From assembly GCA_026995045.1 (NCBI GenBank), contig JALWPK010000195.1, positions 1 to 51,907 on the forward strand: 51,907 nucleotides of DNA, read 5' to 3'. The DNA is from Gammaproteobacteria bacterium. GTDB lineage: Bacteria > Pseudomonadota > Gammaproteobacteria > SZUA-229. The notes beneath the pieces were generated by a model. It made no database searches. It was given only the letters and a program-made list of their open reading frames with translations, and was not told the origin of the DNA. Shown here piece by piece: positions 24,381-32,431 of this stretch. Within the stretch, counting starts at the first letter, position 1, and each line of letters opens with the position of its first letter. A program made the translations under genes and the position numbers.

Positions 24381-26024
24381 ATGAGTGAAATGCAGTCAGG
24401 AATCGGTGTTTATTTGATTGTAGCCATGCTGGCCATGGCTATCAGCATGGTGCTTATTCCTGTAATGATGCGCCTGGCGCCTGTGTTGGGCATGATTGAT
24501 GCGCCAGACCCGCGCAAGGTGCACAAGGCGCCGATTCCTCGTGTTGGAGGTGTGGGTATTGTTGTTGGTGCATTGTTGCCCATGCTTTACTGGTTGCCGT
24601 ATTCAGATCTGGTTATTTCTATTCTGTTTAGCAGCTTTGTGTTGCTGGTATTTGGTTTATGGGATGATGCCAAAGAACTGGGACATTATGTAAAGTTTAT
24701 CGGGCAGTTTATTGCGGCTGTTGCTGTTGTATATTATGGCGGCCTTTATGTTGAGTATTTTCCTTTCGCCGGTGTTGACCCTGTTTCACCTGACATTGGC
24801 AAGCCATTTACAGTTATCGCTATTGTTGGCGCAATCAATGCGTTGAATCACTCGGACGGGCTGGATGGCCTGGCGGGTGGTGAGGCTCTATTGAGTTTGG
24901 GGGCAATTGCCTGGTTGGCGTATTCCTATCAGGGTGAGTTGGCGGTCATCATGGCCTGCGCCACAATAGGCGGTGTATTTGGATTTCTCCGGTTTAATTC
25001 ACACCCGGCACGCGTGTTTATGGGAGACGGGGGCAGTCAGTTTATCGGATTCATGATAGCTGTACTGGTTGTGATGCTTACTCAAAAAGTGAATCACACA
25101 TTCAGCCCGGCGATAGCCTTGCTGTTGATTGGTTTGCCGGTTGCCGATATTCTGGCAGTATTCTTTCTTCGCGCCAAGGGCGGGATGAACCTGTTTCGTG
25201 CGACCAGCAATCATATACACCATCGTTTATTGCAGCTTGGTTTCAAGCATTATGAGTCTGTTATCCTGATATATTCTGTGCAGGCATTGCTTGTGGTATC
25301 GGCTGTGCTGATGCCTTACGAGAATGATTATTTCCTGATATCGCTTTATCTGCTTGTCTGTTCAGCAGTGTTTGCAGTATTGACCTTTATGGAGCGTTCA
25401 GGCATGCGTATGCATGTCGCAGTATCGACATCATCTGATGATGGGGCCGGGCTCACGACTGCCGGGTTGCGAGAGCGTTTGAGTGAATACGCGTCCTATG
25501 TGGTGGAAACCGGATTACTTTTGTTTCTGTTTGCGTCTGCTGTTGCAAGTACACATGTGCCGATGGACTTTACCATCTCCGCTGCTGTATTGCTTATTGC
25601 GCTGGTCTTTGCATTATGGCGAGACAACAAGATGATCTTGAGGCTGGTAACGTATACGACAGTGACTTTTTCTGTCTATCTATTATCCAAAGCAGAACCT
25701 GCATGGTTGCTCGAAGACAGGCATTTGGTCTATACATTTTTTGCAGTGTTGACCATTGCAACCTTCCTTGAGGCGCGCTGGCGATCGAATGACTCTTTTG
25801 CCGCCAGTCCGCTGGATTATCTGGTTGTGATTATTGTGGTGATTGTCGCATTGGTGAACGGTGGGGATGTGGCGGGGTCAGATATTACCTGGATGGCCTT
25901 ACAGATGATTGTCTTGTTTTATGCAGCGGAGCTGGTGATCCAGCAATTGGGCACAACTCGAGGCAGGCTTGGCGGTGCCCTGACTGTAGTATTGGCTGTG
26001 ATGGCGCTGCGAGGTGCGCTGTAG
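24381..26024 (+). CDS. WecA/MraY-family undecaprenyl-phosphate sugar-1-phosphate transferase, extended
   Basis: Starts EPS repeat-unit synthesis by moving a HexNAc-1-phosphate from its UDP donor to undecaprenyl phosphate. Family motifs are complete: DPRKVHKAPIPRVGG, FGLWDDAKELG (DD), NALNHSDGLDGLAGG, and the WecA-type HIHHRLLQLG loop. The first ~340 residues are the 10-11-segment catalytic domain. The protein continues to 547 residues with about six more hydrophobic segments after a soluble stretch (SSDDGAGLTTAGLRERL), longer than ordinary WecA (~360). The extension's role is unknown. It follows the exosortase by 19 bases. Confidence 0.9.
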   Translation: MSEMQSGIGVYLIVAMLAMAISMVLIPVMMRLAPVLGMIDAPDPRKVHKAPIPRVGGVGIVVGALLPMLYWLPYSDLVISILFSSFVLLVFGLWDDAKELGHYVKFIGQFIAAVAVVYYGGLYVEYFPFAGVDPVSPDIGKPFTVIAIVGAINALNHSDGLDGLAGGEALLSLGAIAWLAYSYQGELAVIMACATIGGVFGFLRFNSHPARVFMGDGGSQFIGFMIAVLVVMLTQKVNHTFSPAIALLLIGLPVADILAVFFLRAKGGMNLFRATSNHIHHRLLQLGFKHYESVILIYSVQALLVVSAVLMPYENDYFLISLYLLVCSAVFAVLTFMERSGMRMHVAVSTSSDDGAGLTTAGLRERLSEYASYVVETGLLLFLFASAVASTHVPMDFTISAAVLLIALVFALWRDNKMILRLVTYTTVTFSVYLLSKAEPAWLLEDRHLVYTFFAVLTIATFLEARWRSNDSFAASPLDYLVVIIVVIVALVNGGDVAGSDITWMALQMIVLFYAAELVIQQLGTTRGRLGGALTVVLAVMALRGAL

Positions 26025-26203
26025 TAACAAAGAGCCACAATCTGGTATGGGCGAGGCATATTCAGGTCGGGTTAGGTGAGAGGGACAGGGATGTGGCCTG
26101 TTGTCGGAAATTTTCATGATTTTGTTACTGGTCTGGTCAATCCCTGTGCTGCCAGCGGGTATATCCGCTATACTACAAGTCAATTATAAATGCTGGAATT
26201 GAA

Positions 26204-26791
26204 ATGTTTACACTGTATTCTAACATGTCCCGATATATGCATAACCTATTGAAATTATTAATAATAACGGGTCTGTGCCTTGCTGGCTCCCATAGTTATG
26301 CGGCGGAAGAGGGTTACCGGATCGGCCCTGGCGATGTCTTGCAAGTTTCTGTCTGGAAGGAAGAAGGGATGGATCAGCAGGTGCTGGTCAAGCCAGACGG
26401 TGGTATTACCTTTCCGCTGGCGGGTGATATTCACGCTAGCGGTTTGACCACACAGGAATTGACTGATGTTATTCGCAAAAGGCTGCAAAAATTCATCCCG
26501 TCACCGGTCGTGACTGTGAGTGTGCTGCAAACTGTCAGTAATAAAATTTATGTTGTTGGCAAGGTGGCGAGGCCGGGTGAATACAAAGCAACCCACTATA
26601 TGGACGTGCTGCAAGCCTTGTCACTGGCTGGAGGCCTGACGCCCTATGCGGACGGCGATGAGATAAAAATTATCCGCCGTGAAGGCAAAGTGCGAAAAGT
26701 CTATCGGTTTGACTATGATGAAGCTGTTAGCGGTGAAGGGCTGGATGCCAATATTGTGTTACATGCCGGTGACACGATTGTAGTGCCATAA
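26204..26791 (+). CDS. Polysaccharide export protein (Wza/EpsE-like)
   Basis: A periplasmic/outer-membrane exporter component of 195 residues. Signal sequence LLKLLIITGLCLAGSHSYA precedes the poly-export domain (YRIGPGDVLQVSVWKEEGMD, VLVKPDGGITFPLAGDI) and one SLBB domain (IYVVGKVARPGEYKATHYMD). The cysteine in the signal sequence is not in a good lipobox, so a lipid anchor is doubtful. Much shorter than E. coli Wza (~379), as usual for exosortase-linked EPS clusters. The start could also be the ATG at 26225 or 26237. It pairs with the outer-membrane barrel that follows. Confidence 0.9.
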   Translation: MFTLYSNMSRYMHNLLKLLIITGLCLAGSHSYAAEEGYRIGPGDVLQVSVWKEEGMDQQVLVKPDGGITFPLAGDIHASGLTTQELTDVIRKRLQKFIPSPVVTVSVLQTVSNKIYVVGKVARPGEYKATHYMDVLQALSLAGGLTPYADGDEIKIIRREGKVRKVYRFDYDEAVSGEGLDANIVLHAGDTIVVP

Positions 26792-26823
26792 TTCCTGATT
26801 GATTAGCAGCATAACTTGGTAAG

Positions 26824-28032
26824 GTGGCTATATACCATAATTCTGCTACTCGCTTATGGGCAACAGTCCTGCTGTTGTGTTTGCCGGGTCATGCGCTGGC
26901 GGCGCAATATTCGCTGGTAACAAAAGCATCAGCGCGGGCTGAAATCAACGATAATATATTTATTACCTCCGCAGCACATGACAGTGTGAGCGGTCTTGTT
27001 GTTACGCCCCAGGCAAGACTGGTAGTTAAAGAGCTAAACTGGCAATCATATTTGAATACAAAACTGGTGTTTAACCGTTATTCCGATCATAACCTTGACA
27101 GCAATGACGTGCTGTTTGACTGGAGCAGTAGTTACAGTCTCGAGAGACATGTATTGTCGCTAGATGTTAAATATAATAAAGACTCCAGCCTGAATTCGAC
27201 ATCGTCTGATTTTGGCGTTGTTGCACGCAGAGTTAAAAGCCGCAGCAGCGCTCTGGCGCCATCATATCAGTATATCGCTAACCAGCGTACCCGATTGTCA
27301 CTCACTGCGAATCGTACACAGGTCGATTACAGTGATGACGTAGGCTTTATCGCATATTCTCTGGATAGTTTGTCTGCATCGTGGTTGTATACTCTGTCCG
27401 AGAGAAATACGGTTTCGCTCACCCTGCAAGGGTCAAAATACCGCAGTGATGATGGTATCTACCAATATGATCTCACGGTGCTTCAGGTCGGCTTGCAACA
27501 CCAGTTCAATGAGCTCTGGTCATTTAATGGTGCGATTGGTGACAGTCGAAGAAACTCAAGTAACCAGGCAACAAACACAATCAATTTTTTTGGCCAGACT
27601 ATCAATGTTATTCAGGTAAATAACTTCACCACAAACGGGTTGGTGCTCGATGCGACATTTAAACGCGATCTCGAGCAGGGGAGGCTTGGGATAACATTCA
27701 GTCGCAATAATGCCGCAAACTCGTTTGGTGGCTTGAATGAAGTCAGCACATTCAAACTGATGCATCAATATCAGATATCGGAATTGTGGCAGCAAGTGCT
27801 CTCGATACGATATGAAGATGTTAACGCGGTGAGCTCAGGTGTCATGGTTACGGACAGAACGGTATTGTTGTTCGAGATTCGCCTGATTCGTCAAATTGAT
27901 CGACAATGGAAGATTAATGCCTCATATCGCTACGCCACAAGACAATTTGATGCAGTGCTTGCCGCAGACGCCTCGTCGAATAGGTTATTCCTTGGTCTGA
28001 CCTATAATTTTCCCGATATTTCAACATTTTAG
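26824..28032 (+). CDS. Outer-membrane beta-barrel protein of the EPS export system
   Basis: 402 residues with a signal peptide ending ...GHALA and then alternating aromatic/polar strands through to a C-terminal phenylalanine (YNFPDISTF), the usual outer-membrane barrel end. It begins with an early NDNIF pattern (ARAEINDNIFITSA) common in exosortase-associated barrel proteins of EPS clusters. Likely helps the polymer cross or attach at the outer membrane, acting with the Wza-like protein just upstream. The start is GTG (26824); no better ATG with signal peptide is present. The exact role is not known for this family. Confidence 0.8.
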   Translation: MAIYHNSATRLWATVLLLCLPGHALAAQYSLVTKASARAEINDNIFITSAAHDSVSGLVVTPQARLVVKELNWQSYLNTKLVFNRYSDHNLDSNDVLFDWSSSYSLERHVLSLDVKYNKDSSLNSTSSDFGVVARRVKSRSSALAPSYQYIANQRTRLSLTANRTQVDYSDDVGFIAYSLDSLSASWLYTLSERNTVSLTLQGSKYRSDDGIYQYDLTVLQVGLQHQFNELWSFNGAIGDSRRNSSNQATNTINFFGQTINVIQVNNFTTNGLVLDATFKRDLEQGRLGITFSRNNAANSFGGLNEVSTFKLMHQYQISELWQQVLSIRYEDVNAVSSGVMVTDRTVLLFEIRLIRQIDRQWKINASYRYATRQFDAVLAADASSNRLFLGLTYNFPDISTF

Positions 28033-28089
28033 GGTGTGGTGTACTATAGTAATGACTATTAAATCAACAAGTTACATGAGTTTTGTGTG

Positions 28090-29823
28090 ATGGAAGAACA
28101 AACCAAAGATCTACAGGATTACCTGACTGCGATAAAAAAACGAAAAACAGGCATATTGGTTATAGCGGCCAGCGTGTTTTTTATAAGTGTATTGGTGGCA
28201 TTTTTATTGCCTTCTACGTATAAATCCAGCGCCACTATTCTTATCGAGCAGCAGGAAATTCCGCAGGAGCTGGTAATGTCTACTGTTACCAGCTATGCCA
28301 ATGAACGCATACAGGTTATTCAGGCGAGAGTAATGAGTCGCGCCAATCTGATGGGGATAGTGGAAAAATTCAATCTTTACGAGGATGAGCGTAAATACGA
28401 AACCACTGAGGAGATACTGGAACGTATTGAAGACGATATAGCGCTGGATATCGTCAGTGCAGAAGTGGTTGACCCTCGCACGGGGCGCCCATCCACTGCC
28501 ACTATTGCATTTTCACTGTCGTTTGAAGCAGAGGATCCTGAGAAAGCGCAGCGTGTCGCTAACGAGCTGACTTCATTGTACTTGAGTGAGAACCTGAAAA
28601 ACCGGACGCAAAAAGCAGAAGATACAGCCGAATTCTTTGAACAGGAAATCGAACGCCTTGGAACCATGATTTCCAGCCTGGAAAAGCAACTGGCGGACTT
28701 CAAGCAGAAGAATGCTGATATGCTGCCTGAGTTGCAGGAGCTGAATCTGCAAATGCTGCAACGCAAGGAAACTGAGCTGGTGAATATCGACACCCGACTC
28801 AACACCTTGGAGGAAAAACGCTTTTATCTGGATGGGCAGTTGGCGCAGATTGACCCTGGCAACCCTGAGGTGCCAGGCGCAAGCATGCGGCTGAAGGCGT
28901 TGGAGGCTGAATATGCCAGTGTGAAGGCGAGGTATTCTGATGATCACCCGGATGTGCAGCGCCTGAAGCGTGAAATTGATGCATTGAAGGGGGTAGGCGA
29001 TTCAGACAAGCGCGAGGGCATCGCCAAGCAGTTGTCTTTGCTGCGAATTGAGTTGGCCGCCAAACAGCAAAAATACACTGAAGATCACCCTGATGTAGTG
29101 AAGCTCAAGGAGCAGGTTAGCAAGCTGGAAAAAGAACTGAAGGCGCAGCCTGTCAATAAGGCTGAGGAAGGCTACTATCAAAGTGTGCCAGACAACCCCG
29201 TCTACATTACCTTACAGGCGCAGTTGGCGGCGGTTGACAGTGAAATCAAGTCTCTTAAAGAGCAAAAAGCCAAGATGATGGCCAGCATTGAGGAGATGGA
29301 AAAGAACATGTTGCAGGCGCCACAGGTAGAGCGTCAATACAGGGGGCTGATACGCGATTACGAAAATGCAGTTCGCGAATACAATGAAACCAAGGTGAAA
29401 CAGGCTCAGGCCAATGCCGCCAAGCAGCTTGAAAGTGAAAACAAGGGTGAGCGTTTCACATTGATTGATCCTCCTGCCTTGCCTGAGGAACCGGTGAGTC
29501 CAAACCGGCCCGCCATTATCTTTCTGGGTTTGATTTTCGCCATAGGTAGCGGTTTGGGGTATGCGTTCGTTGCGGATGCGATAAGCGGCACTGTCCGAGG
29601 GGTGAATAACGTCAAAAACCTGCTTGGTGTTGCGCCGCTGGCCGTTATTCCTTATCAAATGAATATGCAGGATATCAATCGGCGTAAAACGATTCAGAAG
29701 AGAACGATATTGCTCGGGGTGGTTATCGTTATTGTTGCCGTTTTATTGCTGCATTTTCTGGTTTCCCCGCTCGATGTGCTGTGGTTCAGAATACTGCGCA
29801 AAATCGATATATTAACAGCCTGA
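28090..29823 (+). CDS. Chain-length determinant / Wzz-type polysaccharide co-polymerase
   Basis: An inner-membrane protein of 577 residues with a transmembrane segment near residues 20-40 (ILVIAASVFFISVLVAFLLP), a long periplasmic coiled-coil region (~160-430), and a second membrane pass near 475-495 after the proline-rich motif PALPEEPVSPNRP. A third hydrophobic stretch near 540 is an extra. Wzz proteins set polymer length and, in this class, work with the following cytoplasmic ATPase. ATG 28090 is preferred to the adjacent GTG 28087. Duplicated motifs in the coil (YSDDHPDVQRLKREI and YTEDHPDVVKLKEQV) show an internal repeat. Confidence 0.9.
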   Translation: MEEQTKDLQDYLTAIKKRKTGILVIAASVFFISVLVAFLLPSTYKSSATILIEQQEIPQELVMSTVTSYANERIQVIQARVMSRANLMGIVEKFNLYEDERKYETTEEILERIEDDIALDIVSAEVVDPRTGRPSTATIAFSLSFEAEDPEKAQRVANELTSLYLSENLKNRTQKAEDTAEFFEQEIERLGTMISSLEKQLADFKQKNADMLPELQELNLQMLQRKETELVNIDTRLNTLEEKRFYLDGQLAQIDPGNPEVPGASMRLKALEAEYASVKARYSDDHPDVQRLKREIDALKGVGDSDKREGIAKQLSLLRIELAAKQQKYTEDHPDVVKLKEQVSKLEKELKAQPVNKAEEGYYQSVPDNPVYITLQAQLAAVDSEIKSLKEQKAKMMASIEEMEKNMLQAPQVERQYRGLIRDYENAVREYNETKVKQAQANAAKQLESENKGERFTLIDPPALPEEPVSPNRPAIIFLGLIFAIGSGLGYAFVADAISGTVRGVNNVKNLLGVAPLAVIPYQMNMQDINRRKTIQKRTILLGVVIVIVAVLLLHFLVSPLDVLWFRILRKIDILTA

Positions 29824-29838
29824 TAACAAGGTGGCGTA

Positions 29839-30612
29839 ATGGAAAAAATCAAACAGGCGCTGGAACAGGCTCGTCAGCAGCGTGAATCTGCTTCGCAGAT
29901 GTCAGCTGGCGAGGTAGTTCCGCCCGCTGAAATTGTTTATACAAAAACACAGTCTGTAGAAGGCTCGCCCGCAATCATGCGGGAGCATCGCTTGATAAGC
30001 ACAATGGAGAGTGGTGAGTACACGGATGCGATTAAAATGCTTAGCACGCAGGTGCTGCAGCGCATGGAAGAAAACCACTGGAGTTCGATTGCTGTTACCA
30101 GTCCTCGAGCGAACATGGGCGCCACCACAATCGCAATCAATCTGGGCTTGAGCATCGCCCGGGAAATTGAATACACGGTGCTGATTGTTGACGCCAATTT
30201 GCGTCATCCCGGAGTGCATGAGTATTTTGGCATTCAACCGAATTATGGGCTCAGTGATTACCTCAGTGATGATCTTGAGCTGTCTGATGTGCTGGTTAAC
30301 CCCAAAGGCATCAATCACTTTGTGATATTGCCTGCGGGCACGCCTACCGTCATGTCATCTGAGCTATTGAAGTCGCCGAAAATGTGCAATCTGGTTGAAG
30401 AGCTTACCGCACGATATCCCAAGCGCATTATCATATTTGATTTGCCGCCGGTGCTGGAGACGGCTGATGCGCTCAGTTTTATGCCCTGTGTCGATGCGTC
30501 ACTGCTTGTGCTGGAAGATGATGAAACCAGAGAGGCGGATCTGACGCGAACGGTTGAACTGCTGTCCGTCACCAACATTATCGGCACCGTGCTGAACAAG
30601 TCTACCACCTGA
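29839..30612 (+). CDS. BY-kinase-like ATPase with degenerate Walker A
   Basis: Related to the cytoplasmic tyrosine autokinase half (EpsG/CapB/Wzc-C) that partners Wzz proteins. An N-terminal EKIKQALEQARQQRE helix and Walker A' (VLIVDANLRHPGVHEYF) are present, with IIIFDLPPVLETADAL for Walker B. The P-loop reads TSPRANMGATT (about residues 87-97) where SPxPGEGKS/T is expected: the first Gly and the essential Lys are both replaced. There is no C-terminal tyrosine cluster (ends VLNKSTT). It is likely a catalytically inactive regulatory homologue, though intact and in frame between the Wzz and PAPS synthase genes. Confidence 0.85.
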   Translation: MEKIKQALEQARQQRESASQMSAGEVVPPAEIVYTKTQSVEGSPAIMREHRLISTMESGEYTDAIKMLSTQVLQRMEENHWSSIAVTSPRANMGATTIAINLGLSIAREIEYTVLIVDANLRHPGVHEYFGIQPNYGLSDYLSDDLELSDVLVNPKGINHFVILPAGTPTVMSSELLKSPKMCNLVEELTARYPKRIIIFDLPPVLETADALSFMPCVDASLLVLEDDETREADLTRTVELLSVTNIIGTVLNKSTT

Positions 30613-30625
30613 TTGCTGCGAGTAT

Positions 30626-32341
30626 ATGGAAACGCTTATTACTCCCTATGGTGGCGAACTGGTAAACCTTGTCGTCGATTCTGCTCAAGCCGAAAAGCTT
30701 AAGCGGGACTCAGAGACGTTTCCTGCCTGGGTGATGAGTCAGCGTCAGGAATGCGATCTTGAAATGCTGCTCAACGGCGCACTGTCGCCGCTCACCGGGT
30801 TTATAAACCAGCAGGACTATGACTCGGTGGTGTCGAACGCCCGCCTTGCTAATGGTGTGCTGTGGCCGATGCCGTATTACCTGGATGTATCCGCCGAATT
30901 TGCAGAAGGTATTTCGGTTGGCGATCGTATTGCGCTCAGGGACGCCGAAGGATTTATGCCGGCCGTGCTAACCGTTGAAAGTATCTGGCGACCAGACAAG
31001 GTAAAGGAAGCTGAGGCTGTATATGGCGTTACCGATACTTCGCACCCGGGCGTGGATTTTTTGCTAAACAAGGCGGGGGAAGTTTATCTGGGCGGCCAGA
31101 TAGAGGGAGTGCAACTGCCGTTTCACTACGATTTTTCAACCTTGCGCGATACGCCAGCTGAACTGCGGGAGTATTTTACCCGCCACGGCTGGAGCCGGAT
31201 TATTGCATTCCACACCAGCAAGCCCATGCACCGTGTACACCGTGAAATCACATTACGCGCAGCGCGGGAAGCCGGGGCAAACATTCTGCTGCACCCCGTC
31301 GTGGGCATGTCAAAACCAGGCGATATGCACTATTACGCGAGGGTGCACTGCTACCAGGCAATAAAAAAATACTACCCTAAGAACCTGGTGGCGCTTTCAC
31401 TGCTGCCAATGGCCATGCGCATGGCTGGCCCACGTGAAGCGTTGATGAACGCCATAATCCGGCAAAATTACGGTTGCTCGCATTACATAGTTGGCGCCGA
31501 ACATGCTGCGCCACCCAATGTGCGAGATGACGCCAAGCGCTTTTACCCGACAGGCGAGGCGCAAAAATATGTGCTTGCGCACCAGGATGAGCTGGCGATA
31601 AAAATCATCACGGTTCCGGAGTTGTGCTACAACGAAACAACGGGACAATACGTGGTAGCATCTGAAGACAAGGACGAGGCCTGTAGCCAGGTGTTTTACT
31701 CAAATCGAAAGATTGTGCAGGCTATCCGTAAAAATGAAGCCATCCCGGAGTGGGCCACCTATCCGGAGGTGGTTGAGGAAATTCGCAAGGTGCACCCGCC
31801 ACGAAACGAGCAGGGGTTCACGCTGTTTTTCACTGGCCTCTCGGGATCGGGAAAATCCACCCTGGCAAAAATCATGTATGCTCGCTTTCTCGAGGAAGGA
31901 GGGCGCCCCGTCACCTTGCTGGATGGTGATATCGTGCGCCATAATCTGTCCAGCGAGCTGGGCTTTTCCAAAAAAGACCGCAATATCAACGTCAAGCGAA
32001 TTGGTTTTGTCGCCAGTGAAATCACCAAAAACCACGGTATCGCGATTTGCGCGCCGATTGCGCCATACGCTGAAATGCGCCGGCAAGCGCGTGAGACAAT
32101 CGAGCAATATGGCGATTTTATCGAAATCCATGTTTCCACGCCGCTGGAAGTATGTGAGCAGCGTGACAGAAAAGGATTGTATGCCAAGGCCAGAAAGGGC
32201 ATTATTCCGGAATTTACCGGCATCAGCGACCCGTATGAGGAGCCGGAGAACCCGGAGATTCGCATCAATACGGCCGAACTGGAGCCGATGCAGGCGGTCC
32301 AGCAGATATATCTTTATCTGGTGAATGAAGGCTATATCTAG
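30626..32341 (+). CDS. Bifunctional sulfate adenylyltransferase / APS kinase (PAPS synthase)
   Basis: Makes PAPS, the sulfate donor, from sulfate and ATP. Residues ~1-390 are ATP sulfurylase (VHREI after HTSKPMHR; GMSKPGDMHYYARVHCYQAI). Residues ~395-571 are APS kinase with an intact P-loop (FTGLSGSGKSTLAKI), DGDIVRHNLSSELGFSKKDR, and YAKARKGIIPEFTGISDPYE. In the sulfurylase half some usual residues differ: HTSKPMHRVH in place of Q-T-R-N-P-x-HRAH, and VGAEHAAPP in place of VGRDHAG. Its place in an EPS cluster with sulfotransferases indicates a dedicated PAPS supply rather than assimilation for cysteine. Confidence 0.9.
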   Translation: METLITPYGGELVNLVVDSAQAEKLKRDSETFPAWVMSQRQECDLEMLLNGALSPLTGFINQQDYDSVVSNARLANGVLWPMPYYLDVSAEFAEGISVGDRIALRDAEGFMPAVLTVESIWRPDKVKEAEAVYGVTDTSHPGVDFLLNKAGEVYLGGQIEGVQLPFHYDFSTLRDTPAELREYFTRHGWSRIIAFHTSKPMHRVHREITLRAAREAGANILLHPVVGMSKPGDMHYYARVHCYQAIKKYYPKNLVALSLLPMAMRMAGPREALMNAIIRQNYGCSHYIVGAEHAAPPNVRDDAKRFYPTGEAQKYVLAHQDELAIKIITVPELCYNETTGQYVVASEDKDEACSQVFYSNRKIVQAIRKNEAIPEWATYPEVVEEIRKVHPPRNEQGFTLFFTGLSGSGKSTLAKIMYARFLEEGGRPVTLLDGDIVRHNLSSELGFSKKDRNINVKRIGFVASEITKNHGIAICAPIAPYAEMRRQARETIEQYGDFIEIHVSTPLEVCEQRDRKGLYAKARKGIIPEFTGISDPYEEPENPEIRINTAELEPMQAVQQIYLYLVNEGYI

Positions 32342-32431
32342 GCGGGTAATACTCAGCTACAAATATATAACGATAACTTATTACATGAAGCATTGAGCCG
32401 ACTGGCTTCAAAATACAGACGAGTAAAACAC

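Noticed and set aside
26042-26058. Sigma-54-like site upstream of the export gene
   Set aside because: GG and GC have 10-base spacing, but the -12 box AGGC and the -24 box TGGTAT are poor and it lies far (about 150 bases) from the start; likely chance.
32346-32360. GG-N10-GC match before prsT
   Set aside because: Only the invariant dinucleotides fit; the surrounding bases do not resemble a sigma-54 promoter.
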